Below, piece by piece: positions 24,517-33,578 of a stretch of DNA of 64,000 bases; position 1 is the stretch's first letter, and every line of letters begins with the position of its first letter. The notes beneath the pieces are model-generated. The model saw only the letters and a list, made by a program, of their open reading frames with translations. It was not told where the DNA came from and ran no database searches. Source of the stretch: a virus; the IMG/VR virus record IMGVR_UViG_3300032299_001015, positions 1-64,000 of that record; one strand, 5' to 3'. Both the position numbers and the translations under genes were made by a program.

Positions 24517-25772
24517 TATGTATACCTTAAATGTATATCGCCAGTCGTTCTGCCAGAACCAGGCGGGTCTCCTGTACCAAAAGTTATTTTATTTGCTGGG
24601 GTCGGGGTAGTTATTGCATTTTTGTAAGCATTTCCCGCAGCGATATTGGTAAGTTGAGATCCATCGCCATAAAAAACTGAAGCAACAACGCTAGCGGTTG
24701 TTATCTTTCCATATACTAATAAATTTTTACTGGAGACATTAGTTCCTACAGAAGCATCACCCCCAACAACAAGAGTCGTTGAAGTGGATATAGCGTTGGT
24801 CTCTGGATCAATATCTCCTATATAAAAAGTATTTATGCCGCTAGAAATAGATTCTAAACTAATAATTGATCCGCCGTCAGTACCTATAGACATTCCAGTA
24901 TATGTTGTCGCCCCTTGGCTATACCTGACAGCATTAGAATATGCTGTTCTAGAGTTTGTGCTGTCATACCATTCTATGCGTCCCTGTGGAAGAATTTGAA
25001 TTCTATCTACTGCTGCTCCAGGTAGTGCTGTTCTAAAGACTAAACCAGTAAATGACCCACTTGTAATAGAGTTTCCACTTATGGATGTTACATAACTATT
25101 TACCTCTGATCCTTCAATAAACCCAGAAATATCACTATCAGTGGCATATCCACCTATCGTTACCGTTCCAGTATTTGCATTAATATTAAATGTCTGACTG
25201 CCTGATGTATTATAAGCAGTAAGACCAGAGTTATTTAAAACTAATCCTCCAGTTGTAGAAGCAGTTTCAGATGTAAGAAGCCCACCATTTACTATGAGAT
25301 TTCCAGATATTTCACCCTCTGTTGCCTCAATTCTGCCTCTAACCGCCACGTTTGTAAAAATGGCATTACCGCCAGAAGTAATAGTCCAACCCTGACTACC
25401 TAAATCTTTATTATCCCAATCTTCATATCTAACATCTACTTGATCAGTAAAGTCATAAACGACCGCCGTTAATTCATTATTATCATCTATGTATCCTATA
25501 GTTATATTTGTTGACGGAGTATCTTCTAAATCTATATCATCATATGACACTGAGACAACTGCATAATAATTTTGATTATCTAATAGTATAAGCATTCCAG
25601 GCTTGATATCTTCAGCATCTATAGTTTCTTCTATTACTGGGATGGTGCCGTTGAAATTTGATGAAGACAGGTACGGAGATATAAATTTAAAACCGCCATC
25701 GTCATCTATATAATATTGGGCAGAGTTAAGATTGGAGTTAGAAATTTCTGGATTAAAATTATTTGTTGTCAT
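24516..25772 (-). CDS. Tail fibre-like protein
   Basis: 418 residues. N-terminal adaptor region, then beta-helical, Gly/Ser/Thr-rich repeats (EGEISGNLIVNGGLLTSET, NINANTGTVTIGGYA) and a tail ending FGTGDPPGSGRTTGDIHLRYT, a C-terminal form seen in phage fibres. The YGDGSQLTNIAAG segment is a typical fibre-tip motif. Probably trimeric receptor-binding or side-fibre protein. Start overlaps neighbours by a base or two. Confidence 0.72.
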   Translation of the reverse strand: MTTNNFNPEISNSNLNSAQYYIDDDGGFKFISPYLSSSNFNGTIPVIEETIDAEDIKPGMLILLDNQNYYAVVSVSYDDIDLEDTPSTNITIGYIDDNNELTAVVYDFTDQVDVRYEDWDNKDLGSQGWTITSGGNAIFTNVAVRGRIEATEGEISGNLIVNGGLLTSETASTTGGLVLNNSGLTAYNTSGSQTFNINANTGTVTIGGYATDSDISGFIEGSEVNSYVTSISGNSITSGSFTGLVFRTALPGAAVDRIQILPQGRIEWYDSTNSRTAYSNAVRYSQGATTYTGMSIGTDGGSIISLESISSGINTFYIGDIDPETNAISTSTTLVVGGDASVGTNVSSKNLLVYGKITTASVVASVFYGDGSQLTNIAAGNAYKNAITTPTPANKITFGTGDPPGSGRTTGDIHLRYT

Positions 25773-26660
25773 CTACTTATTCCCTCCTTCTTTTGCCTTG
25801 CCCCATATAGCCTCATCAGATGAGTTAGTCTGAACCCATTCTTTTTTCCATGTGTCACCATTGTATGTATATCTAGCAATGGCTACATAAAAAATAAAAT
25901 TTTCTTTATCGTTAATAGTAAAGTTAGATGAGTAAGATTTCTGACCACGATATTTTATCACAGCATCTCTATTTGGGGGATTTTTGTCATTCACTTCATT
26001 ATCATCAACCATCAACTTTCTTTTAACCCCAGCGCTATTATTTCCTTTAAATCTTTTATAGGCAAATATAGGAATATCTTCCATCATCCCGCCTTTTTTT
26101 GGACCAGGAAGAACTTCAGTAACGAGTCCATCTAAAACTTCTTTTGGAATACTTACTGTATATTTTCTTGTTTTTACAGATCCAGTAATTTCTTCTAAAG
26201 ATCCTGATGCATTGCCAGAGGCTTGAGTTGGTTGAAAAGAATTACTTACCCTTAAAAATATATAGCGAGCATCTTGATTAGTATCTTTAATTACCTTAAA
26301 ATTTCTGTTATTTAATTGAGCAAGTTTGGGATCTGATGATACCAGATTTATTGTTTCTCCTGGTTGTAACTCATTGGCCTGCTTTGCATTGTTTAGTAAA
26401 ATTTTTAATTTATAGAAACTGCCGCCAATATTTGCACCTTTTGCATATTTAGAAAAACCATAGTTTCCTTTTGTTTTTTCTCTCTCTGGCCCTTTTTCAT
26501 TTTTTAGAGTAATGTTTTCTATTCTACTTAATAGAGGCGCAGCATTTGGAGTATCAAAATCGAACTCCATGTTTTTTCCATATCCAAAAAATGACATTTC
26601 TACTCTAAATGTAATTTTTTTATTAGGGTCAAGATTCTTGTCTATGCTTAGGCTGCTCAT
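25773..26660 (-). CDS. Minor tail protein (295 aa)
   Basis: 295 residues. Beta-rich, with lysine-rich central loops (KNEKGPEREKTKGNYGFSKYAKG) and SIPKEVLDGLVTEVLPGPKK. No family recognised. Its place between fibre genes and its composition suggest a baseplate or fibre-attachment subunit. Confidence 0.5.
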   Translation of the reverse strand: MSSLSIDKNLDPNKKITFRVEMSFFGYGKNMEFDFDTPNAAPLLSRIENITLKNEKGPEREKTKGNYGFSKYAKGANIGGSFYKLKILLNNAKQANELQPGETINLVSSDPKLAQLNNRNFKVIKDTNQDARYIFLRVSNSFQPTQASGNASGSLEEITGSVKTRKYTVSIPKEVLDGLVTEVLPGPKKGGMMEDIPIFAYKRFKGNNSAGVKRKLMVDDNEVNDKNPPNRDAVIKYRGQKSYSSNFTINDKENFIFYVAIARYTYNGDTWKKEWVQTNSSDEAIWGKAKEGGNK

Positions 26661-27613
26661 GCCACTCCATGATTAAAATCTATTGCTAAAGAATATTCTA
26701 TTGTAAGTGGTATGCCTGCTGGCTTTCTTATTGGAGATGGAAGGGTTGCCCTAGAAACCATTCCAGTAGTAGTATCAATAACATAGGAGCCGATATCTAT
26801 TCTCAGTCCGTCCAAGTATATTGGACTGGCACTGTTCTGCCAAATTCTTGAAGAAGTAATAGTATTCCAAGAAGGATTGCCATTAATTACAGCCGCACCT
26901 TTCTGTATTTCAGACAGGTAATATCCTGAGGCACTAGGAATAGGAAATACTAAATCATAATAGTTTAATGAATCTGTATAAAATCTAAAGTTTACACTAG
27001 AACTTTGAGTATTTATATCAAATCCAGCAAGCCTAAAAGTATCTTGAGAGGAATAGTTTCCTATTACTGACAAAGTATTATCTGTTGCCCCGTATGAAAT
27101 ATAAGAATTTACCCCATCTGTAGTAGGTAGATAGAACAATGATGTTCCTATTCTAGCCTCCACTGCTTCTACTAAAAATGAGCCAGATGCAGTTCCAAAT
27201 TTATTGAATAGATCTACTCTATCAAAATCAAATATCGTAGAACCTGCTAAACCAACATTAGCATTACGAACTTGTGAAGGGAATAGGCCCACTTCATAGA
27301 TTTGATATTGATACGGATCAGTTAGTGTGGCTGTATAGATTAAAACATCATTATTATTAGATATATCTAAGGATGAGCCTATTACTGCCGCCCTTCCTAA
27401 TTCAAACTGCAAGGACTTATCAGTTACTAATTTAGTGGTAGGATTTATTGAATTTGCTTTATCACCAATTCCATAGGCAATGCTGCCAGCAAAATTAGGA
27501 ATAATGCCAAGAAGAGATTTAATAGCGATTGTTCTGCCATTTTCGGTCAGGGCATTTTTTTGTTCGGCTATCAACTCATCATTACAATAGAATCTATATA
27601 TTCCAGTTATCAT
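26657..27613 (-). CDS. Tail/fibre-network protein (318 aa)
   Basis: 318 residues. The N-terminus (GIYRFYCNDELIAEQKNALTENGRTIAIKSLLG...AYGIGDKANSI) resembles a phage virion protein type that begins with a small strand-helix cap and a lectin-like body; TATLTDPYQYQIYEVGLFPS is typical of such proteins. ATG overlaps its neighbours by 4 bases on each side. Functional role unknown. Confidence 0.55.
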   Translation of the reverse strand: MITGIYRFYCNDELIAEQKNALTENGRTIAIKSLLGIIPNFAGSIAYGIGDKANSINPTTKLVTDKSLQFELGRAAVIGSSLDISNNNDVLIYTATLTDPYQYQIYEVGLFPSQVRNANVGLAGSTIFDFDRVDLFNKFGTASGSFLVEAVEARIGTSLFYLPTTDGVNSYISYGATDNTLSVIGNYSSQDTFRLAGFDINTQSSSVNFRFYTDSLNYYDLVFPIPSASGYYLSEIQKGAAVINGNPSWNTITSSRIWQNSASPIYLDGLRIDIGSYVIDTTTGMVSRATLPSPIRKPAGIPLTIEYSLAIDFNHGVA

Positions 27614-28782
27614 GTATTATCGTTGTCGTCCTCTACTAAATAAAGCGTAAGATCATCTACTAGATCTCCAGTTAGTTCTATACTAAATCTAAAAAATGGT
27701 GTTCCTGATCCATTATACCGTAATTCAAATAGATCTAAGAACTCTAAGTAATTATAGTTGGGACTACTTTTATCACCTTTTGAAATAAGTTCATCTATTA
27801 ATGTTTTTACTGTTTCTGCCCGTTCTTCCGCCAACCCTGACTCGGACTCGGGGGGAGCATTATAATCTGGAAGTGGATAATACGGTCTACCATCTTCTCC
27901 TATTATTTCATTTTCTGCAATATAATCAATTCCATAAAAATCTATTCCACCCTCAATAAATTCCTTAGCAAAATTAATAATTTGAAGATGTAATTTTTCT
28001 ACCTCTCTAGTAATTTTTTTATCAAGGTTGGGCATACCAAGATGTTCAGCCTTTTTTGATATGGCATAGTCGGCTCTATTGGCAGGCTTAGGTATATCTA
28101 TCTTCTTACCACCGCCTTTAACAGTAGGATCTCCTGGTGGACCCTCTGGCGCCTGTACTTCTTCAGTATCTGGGACTACATCTTCGTCATCATCTATATC
28201 GTCAACATCTGGAATTCCATCATTATCGTCATCGGGGTCTTTATTGTCTGGGATGCCATCCCCATCTGTATCCACAGGAGTAGTTGGAGTTGGGGTAGGC
28301 GTAACTTTTTTATTAACAAGTTTATTAAAAAGTTCATTTAGATGCTCTCTATCTTTTGACCCAAAACCTCCTTTTTCACTGGCTCTTTGCCTTGCTTCTT
28401 TTTTAAGGCGATCCTTGTTATCATTGGATAATTTGTCTGACTCATTGACCCTTTTAATAAATTTTTGAAGATCAGTTTCTGTTTCACCAGGCCCTTTATC
28501 GTCCTTTACAGGCTTCTTGTCCTCTTTTACTAATTTTTTATCTTCCTTGGTATCTGGTTTTGGAATACTAAAGCCACCATCTTTTTTGTCTTCTCTCCCC
28601 TTTTTATTTAAAGCGTCGTCTAACTGTTTATTGATCTTCTTTTTTTCTTCATCATTTAAAGCGCCTTTAGCATTTGCAAATTTTTTAGCACGATCTTTTA
28701 ACTCTTGCGCCTCCGACTGAGTTATGTATCCTTGAGATCTAGTAAAATTAATTTTATCCAATATTCTTTGTAGATCAGTCAT
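27610..28782 (-). CDS. Tail protein with thrombospondin type-3-like Ca repeats
   Basis: 390 residues. N-terminal 170 residues are highly charged and helical (Lys, Asp, Glu-rich coiled coil). Residues about 172-205 hold DTDGDGIPDNKDPDDDNDGIPDV, the calcium-binding TSP3 pattern D-x-D-x-D-G repeated. A folded C-terminal domain (IAENEIIGEDGRPYYPLPDY...) follows. Calcium could rigidify a linker in the tail tip. ATG and stop overlap neighbours. Confidence 0.7.
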   Translation of the reverse strand: MTDLQRILDKINFTRSQGYITQSEAQELKDRAKKFANAKGALNDEEKKKINKQLDDALNKKGREDKKDGGFSIPKPDTKEDKKLVKEDKKPVKDDKGPGETETDLQKFIKRVNESDKLSNDNKDRLKKEARQRASEKGGFGSKDREHLNELFNKLVNKKVTPTPTPTTPVDTDGDGIPDNKDPDDDNDGIPDVDDIDDDEDVVPDTEEVQAPEGPPGDPTVKGGGKKIDIPKPANRADYAISKKAEHLGMPNLDKKITREVEKLHLQIINFAKEFIEGGIDFYGIDYIAENEIIGEDGRPYYPLPDYNAPPESESGLAEERAETVKTLIDELISKGDKSSPNYNYLEFLDLFELRYNGSGTPFFRFSIELTGDLVDDLTLYLVEDDNDNT

Positions 28783-31700
28783 TATGACTCACCTACTTCA
28801 ATAAGATCAATGTTAGTGGAAGGACCAGCAGGACTTACACTATGAGATATAGATGAAATAACAAAAGTCTTAGGTCCAAACTTAGTGTTAGATTCATTAT
28901 ACCCGCGAGATTTATCAAATATTCTAACCTTATCTCCTAGTTCAATAATGGGGTTTGCAAATGTCTCAATGCTTAGTTTTATTCTTGGTCTATTGCAGTG
29001 TTTTGAAATCCATCTCATAAGATCTCTTGCATGAGAAATTGACTGAATGTATTGACTATCTAGTGTGAAAGATTGTGCCCCGTAGATTGATATATTTTTT
29101 TCTCTTTCTGTCACACGCTTCTTATCATCCTGAGTCATGTCATAATAATCTTTCATATTGACGGCACCAGTATTTATTTCTTCGGCAGATATACCAACAA
29201 TATAAATAGGAAGATCGCTGCTGTCCCCCAAAGTTATAGGCCCGCCAGAACTATTAACTAGTGTAAGTTTGGCTCCAAAAGATGTTGACTCATAATTTTT
29301 AATAAAATACTTAGGATTAATTTTTGAAATATCTAAAAGTGCTGAAACATAGGCTGGAGCAGAGAATCTAACATTATATTCCTTCACTTCTCTAGCCAAT
29401 CTAGCAAAATCGTTAAAGTAAAACTGTATTCCCTTGTCAGAGTCTTTAAATAGGAAGTTTTTGTTAACAGGGATAATTCCCTTTTCTAATTGATTGTTAA
29501 AGTATTTATAGTTTTTTAGCCAATCCTTTTCATTATTCTTTGAGATAACTCCACTATATGGACGAGCAGCAGCCATCACATACTCATAAATGGCTTGCGA
29601 ATCATTTCTTACAAATAGGAATATATCTCTAGAGTTTACTCCAACTGCTTTTCCAATTGGTTCAGTGTATGAACCTATCTTTTGTCCACCGTAAAATATT
29701 GAGTATTCCATTCCATTTTCATATTTATTTATTATGATATCTAATTCAAATACGGGATCGGTTGGAACATCATCATTTTTAATAACTTCTATAGAGGTAT
29801 CAAATACAGTAAACCCTGCCACTCCTGCGCGTAATAATAGTTCTGGTTCATACTCAGTCTTTCCATTGTCCTGAGATTTTAAAGATATTTTATAAAATCT
29901 TAAATTATATTTCCAGGCATTCTTTTCAACAACATTCTTGCCCGATCCAGCAGACTCTACTTCTAGGAAATACCCTTCATTATCATTATTAAGTCCAAAG
30001 CCTATTCCAGCAATAGATGAATTAGTGGACATAATATCTTGCTGATTTTTAATTTGTCTTCTTGGAGAGTAAAGCCTCATTCTTGTTGAGATAGCATTAG
30101 GCTGGAAATCTAAAGTTATCCTTTGACCATATATATTTCTTTCCCCCTGCATAAAAACGTAATCATCAAAGGACTCCCCTGGAACATCTTTATCTACTTG
30201 TTTATTCAACTCTTGCAGCCTTCTAGCAACATTTTTGTTTCTGTTAGAATCCAGGATAGATAAAAGAATATCTGTATCTTCCTTAGGAGATGTTGGTCCA
30301 GATAGATGGAGGAATCCTAAATAACTTTGCAATGATTCTGACGGAATAGTTCCTAGATTCTTTCTAGCAGACTTATATCTCACCTTGTCTAAGAAGTTAA
30401 ATTTTGTAGTTGCTTTTAGATTTCCAGGCATACTCCTAGACTCTGATAATGATCCACCAAGCATAAGTTTAAATCTGTTACTGTCTTCTATACCATCGGA
30501 ATCCTCTGCTAAAGCAAAGTGTGTACCAGGCTTACTCTTTAATGCTGCACGACCGTCACCAATAACTTTGTACTGATATTTATCATCGCTCTTACCAACG
30601 ATTTGAGTTTTAACGTCGATAACTAATCCTCTAAACGATAACGAATCGCCCTTTCTCATAGTAGATTTCAATTGATTAAAATCATCTTTTGTAAAAATAA
30701 TTTGATATCTAGATAAATTAGATGATGTACTAGCAATATAATATAGTTTTCCGCGATACCTTATATATTCATTATCAATAAGAACAATTCCTTCAAACGG
30801 GTCCAGAGTTAATCCTTCATTAGTATCAAGATAGATGATCAAAGATCTTCTATCTAAATCATCATTTGCTGAAGTATTATATAACTGTGTTATTAAATCA
30901 TTTTCATCTACTGCTACATATGTTCCTGGAAAGGCAGTTTTTAATCTTTGTAAAGGAATATCTCTAACTAAATTAGATGCACCTAAAGCAGACTCATTAT
31001 TATCCCCAGCACTCCATAAAATAGTAGAGGTATATCCATAGTTTGAAAATGCTAAAGAGGCCATAGGAACTTCATCTATGTTTAATTGTTCAAGAACTTT
31101 TGACTTCTCTTTTTGAAGACTATCTACTAATGCACTTTTTCTTGGACCATAAGTATGATAAGTAATCTCTCCATCTGTAAGAGGGCTTATTTTTTGCTCT
31201 GACAAAGAAGCAATATTAGCCTTGTATCCATTGATGTAAGAATATTCTGGGTCCGCCACCGAATAATCTTCATCGCCTAAAAACCAAAAGTCTGTTCCAG
31301 GAGACTGTGCTGGAACTGGATGATCCTCAGAAACCCAAAACCCATAGTAATCACTATAGGTCCACTCTGTTTCAGATGGAAGAGCGTCAGTATTCCCTCC
31401 GTAGAAGAACCAATTATTGTTGTACCAAACATATTTATATCGGTCTGGGTTTAAAATAATTATTTGTGAAGAGTCTTCTATAGTAGCATTCTCTGTTAAT
31501 TTTTCTTTTGTAAGTACATTTAATCTACCAACAGCATCGTAAAACATAGAACATTGTGTAGCCAAAGCAATTTGTTCTAGCACTTCTGCAACGGTTTGTT
31601 CTTTTTTACAGAAAAAGTTTTTTATTCTAGTATCCTCTTTATCATAACTTATTTCATCAGAAGATTTTTTAAATTCCATCCCAGTAATGCCAACATTATC

Positions 31701-33053
31701 TAGTAAAATTAAAATTATTGAAGATAGGGCAGCATTAGATGAAAATAAAATGTCTGGAGCATTAGTTTCTCTAAGAAACTTCATTCCATCTTCTAGATTA
31801 ATTGATACTGAGTAATCTTCTCCAACATTCCATTCATTAGAATATAGAACCTTCATCGGTACAGTTAAAGTCTGAGATGCTGATGGAGTATATACCTTCT
31901 GATAAAAAGAGAACTTAACATCTTGATTTAACATTTTTAATGAACTGAGTGTGCTAGATATTAAGAATTGATTATCTTCATTAGATAGACTCACCGCCCC
32001 TGCACCAGTTACAATAGATCCAACAGGTAAACCAAAACTAGTTGAGTCTCCAATAGATGAATCAAAGTTAAAAGATTCTGTATATGCACTAAGATCAATT
32101 TCTAGTCTTGGAGATATTTCAATTAACTCTAAGGACCCTGGGCTATATGTTACTACAAGGGGCTCGGCGTCAGACTTAACCAATGATAACTGTTCTACTT
32201 TAAACCTAACCCCATTTATCTTTTGTAACTCTGTAGGATTAACAGCAGTTAATTGATTTATATCATCTACTCTAGATACCGTTTTAGACCACGTTCCCGC
32301 ATTGTAATACAAGTTTAAAATTCCATTAGAAAAATCAATAGTGCTAGATGACGAATAAACTGTTGACCAACTGGATGAATTTGTTAAAATATCTACATAG
32401 AATTTTACAGGTATAGATAGATGATTTTGTACCTTAATCGTAATTTTATTACATGGAACTCCAGATGCTGTTTCATATACGACAAAAGGATTTGCATGAG
32501 CAATCTTTCCACTTACTGCATCTGATATACCATAACTAGCCTGAGAGTACAAGTTAAAGTTTTGCTCCCCCGCCGCAACTGGGATTAAATCCATTAACTT
32601 GGCAGAATTAAAATAATCGTATAATCTATTTTTAGATCCAGGATAGTATCTAGCGCTTGAAGTTGTCATACTTGCAACTTTTATATTATCGCTTGATGGG
32701 GCAAAAGTCATATTTCCAAAATTTTGTAATAATATAATTCCTGGATCTGGCCTATCTGGTTTAAAGACTGATGCTAAGTCTGAAAAATATTCTTGTGATG
32801 GATCTACTTGTTTAGATCCATCATCATACACTAAGTAATTTTGTCCACCAAAAATATCTGATACTGAAGAGGATGCATTATATATGTTTGATACACCAAA
32901 TCCTGGCTGATTAGTTCCAGGAAATCCTCTGTATACGCCGTATTCTTTAATAGGAATATATTTATTCATATTCCATTCAGCAATTACCTGATGTTGGCTA
33001 TTAATTCGGTCGGTGCTTTTATATAAATTTCTTATTTGACTAAAGTCTAACAT
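28782..33053 (-). CDS. Large tail tip protein (Tal-like), 1,423 aa
   Basis: 1,423 residues. It follows the distal tail protein, the usual place of the tail-associated lysin or hub protein. The N-terminal 380 residues are beta-rich (Dit-like domains); residues about 470-520 (EQTVAEVLEQIALATQCSMFYDAVGRLNVLT) match the hub core; further Ser/Asn-rich and lectin-like regions follow, and the end (KFGPKTFVISSISHSVSPAGPSTNIDLIEVG) is another hub-like element. No catalytic domain was recognised. It likely forms the tail tip that contacts the host. Confidence 0.75.
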   Translation of the reverse strand: MLDFSQIRNLYKSTDRINSQHQVIAEWNMNKYIPIKEYGVYRGFPGTNQPGFGVSNIYNASSSVSDIFGGQNYLVYDDGSKQVDPSQEYFSDLASVFKPDRPDPGIILLQNFGNMTFAPSSDNIKVASMTTSSARYYPGSKNRLYDYFNSAKLMDLIPVAAGEQNFNLYSQASYGISDAVSGKIAHANPFVVYETASGVPCNKITIKVQNHLSIPVKFYVDILTNSSSWSTVYSSSSTIDFSNGILNLYYNAGTWSKTVSRVDDINQLTAVNPTELQKINGVRFKVEQLSLVKSDAEPLVVTYSPGSLELIEISPRLEIDLSAYTESFNFDSSIGDSTSFGLPVGSIVTGAGAVSLSNEDNQFLISSTLSSLKMLNQDVKFSFYQKVYTPSASQTLTVPMKVLYSNEWNVGEDYSVSINLEDGMKFLRETNAPDILFSSNAALSSIILILLDNVGITGMEFKKSSDEISYDKEDTRIKNFFCKKEQTVAEVLEQIALATQCSMFYDAVGRLNVLTKEKLTENATIEDSSQIIILNPDRYKYVWYNNNWFFYGGNTDALPSETEWTYSDYYGFWVSEDHPVPAQSPGTDFWFLGDEDYSVADPEYSYINGYKANIASLSEQKISPLTDGEITYHTYGPRKSALVDSLQKEKSKVLEQLNIDEVPMASLAFSNYGYTSTILWSAGDNNESALGASNLVRDIPLQRLKTAFPGTYVAVDENDLITQLYNTSANDDLDRRSLIIYLDTNEGLTLDPFEGIVLIDNEYIRYRGKLYYIASTSSNLSRYQIIFTKDDFNQLKSTMRKGDSLSFRGLVIDVKTQIVGKSDDKYQYKVIGDGRAALKSKPGTHFALAEDSDGIEDSNRFKLMLGGSLSESRSMPGNLKATTKFNFLDKVRYKSARKNLGTIPSESLQSYLGFLHLSGPTSPKEDTDILLSILDSNRNKNVARRLQELNKQVDKDVPGESFDDYVFMQGERNIYGQRITLDFQPNAISTRMRLYSPRRQIKNQQDIMSTNSSIAGIGFGLNNDNEGYFLEVESAGSGKNVVEKNAWKYNLRFYKISLKSQDNGKTEYEPELLLRAGVAGFTVFDTSIEVIKNDDVPTDPVFELDIIINKYENGMEYSIFYGGQKIGSYTEPIGKAVGVNSRDIFLFVRNDSQAIYEYVMAAARPYSGVISKNNEKDWLKNYKYFNNQLEKGIIPVNKNFLFKDSDKGIQFYFNDFARLAREVKEYNVRFSAPAYVSALLDISKINPKYFIKNYESTSFGAKLTLVNSSGGPITLGDSSDLPIYIVGISAEEINTGAVNMKDYYDMTQDDKKRVTEREKNISIYGAQSFTLDSQYIQSISHARDLMRWISKHCNRPRIKLSIETFANPIIELGDKVRIFDKSRGYNESNTKFGPKTFVISSISHSVSPAGPSTNIDLIEVGES

Positions 33054-33578
33054 TTATACCTCCACCAATGTCATGGAAATATTCCAAAGATCGTGAGTCG
33101 AACCCCTCTTTTTTATGGTATAACTAAAGTCATCAAAAAATACGTTGTAGTTTTCTAATCTATATCTTAATGGGAGGGCTGAAGCAGTTGGGGTGTCATA
33201 CACTAAAGTAAGATAAAAACTATCTGTATTATTTTTATGCCAGTCAAGCATCTGCTGGCATGACGCCCAATTATTTCCTGTCCCAAACATAGATTCGGAT
33301 ATTTCTATTTTTGCAGAAGGTAAATCTTCCCAGTTTACTGAGAAGGTTTTCTTATCGGCAACATGATACGATCTCATTCGACCATTAATCATTCGTTTCT
33401 TATATTCTATTCTTTCTAAAGAAACTTGCATTTCTGATCTACTATCATCTGTCAGATACAGAAAACTAGATCCTAGATCCCACTGGCCTAGTTCTGAATT
33501 AACTGCTACAGGTTGAGACTCTGAAAAAATCATCAGCGCTGGGCGCGTCCAAATTCTATCTAATGTCGTTGTTGGCAC
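33054..33578 (-). CDS. Distal tail-like protein (174 aa)
   Basis: 174 residues. Beta-rich, with RMRSYHVADKKTFSVNWEDLPSA, NWASCQQMLDWHKNNTDSFYLTLVYD and RGSTHDLWNISMTLVEV, resembling the beta-sandwich of siphovirus distal tail subunits. It sits between tape measure and the large tip protein, the canonical Dit position. Start ATG at 33578 overlaps the tape measure stop. Confidence 0.7.
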   Translation of the reverse strand: MPTTTLDRIWTRPALMIFSESQPVAVNSELGQWDLGSSFLYLTDDSRSEMQVSLERIEYKKRMINGRMRSYHVADKKTFSVNWEDLPSAKIEISESMFGTGNNWASCQQMLDWHKNNTDSFYLTLVYDTPTASALPLRYRLENYNVFFDDFSYTIKKRGSTHDLWNISMTLVEV

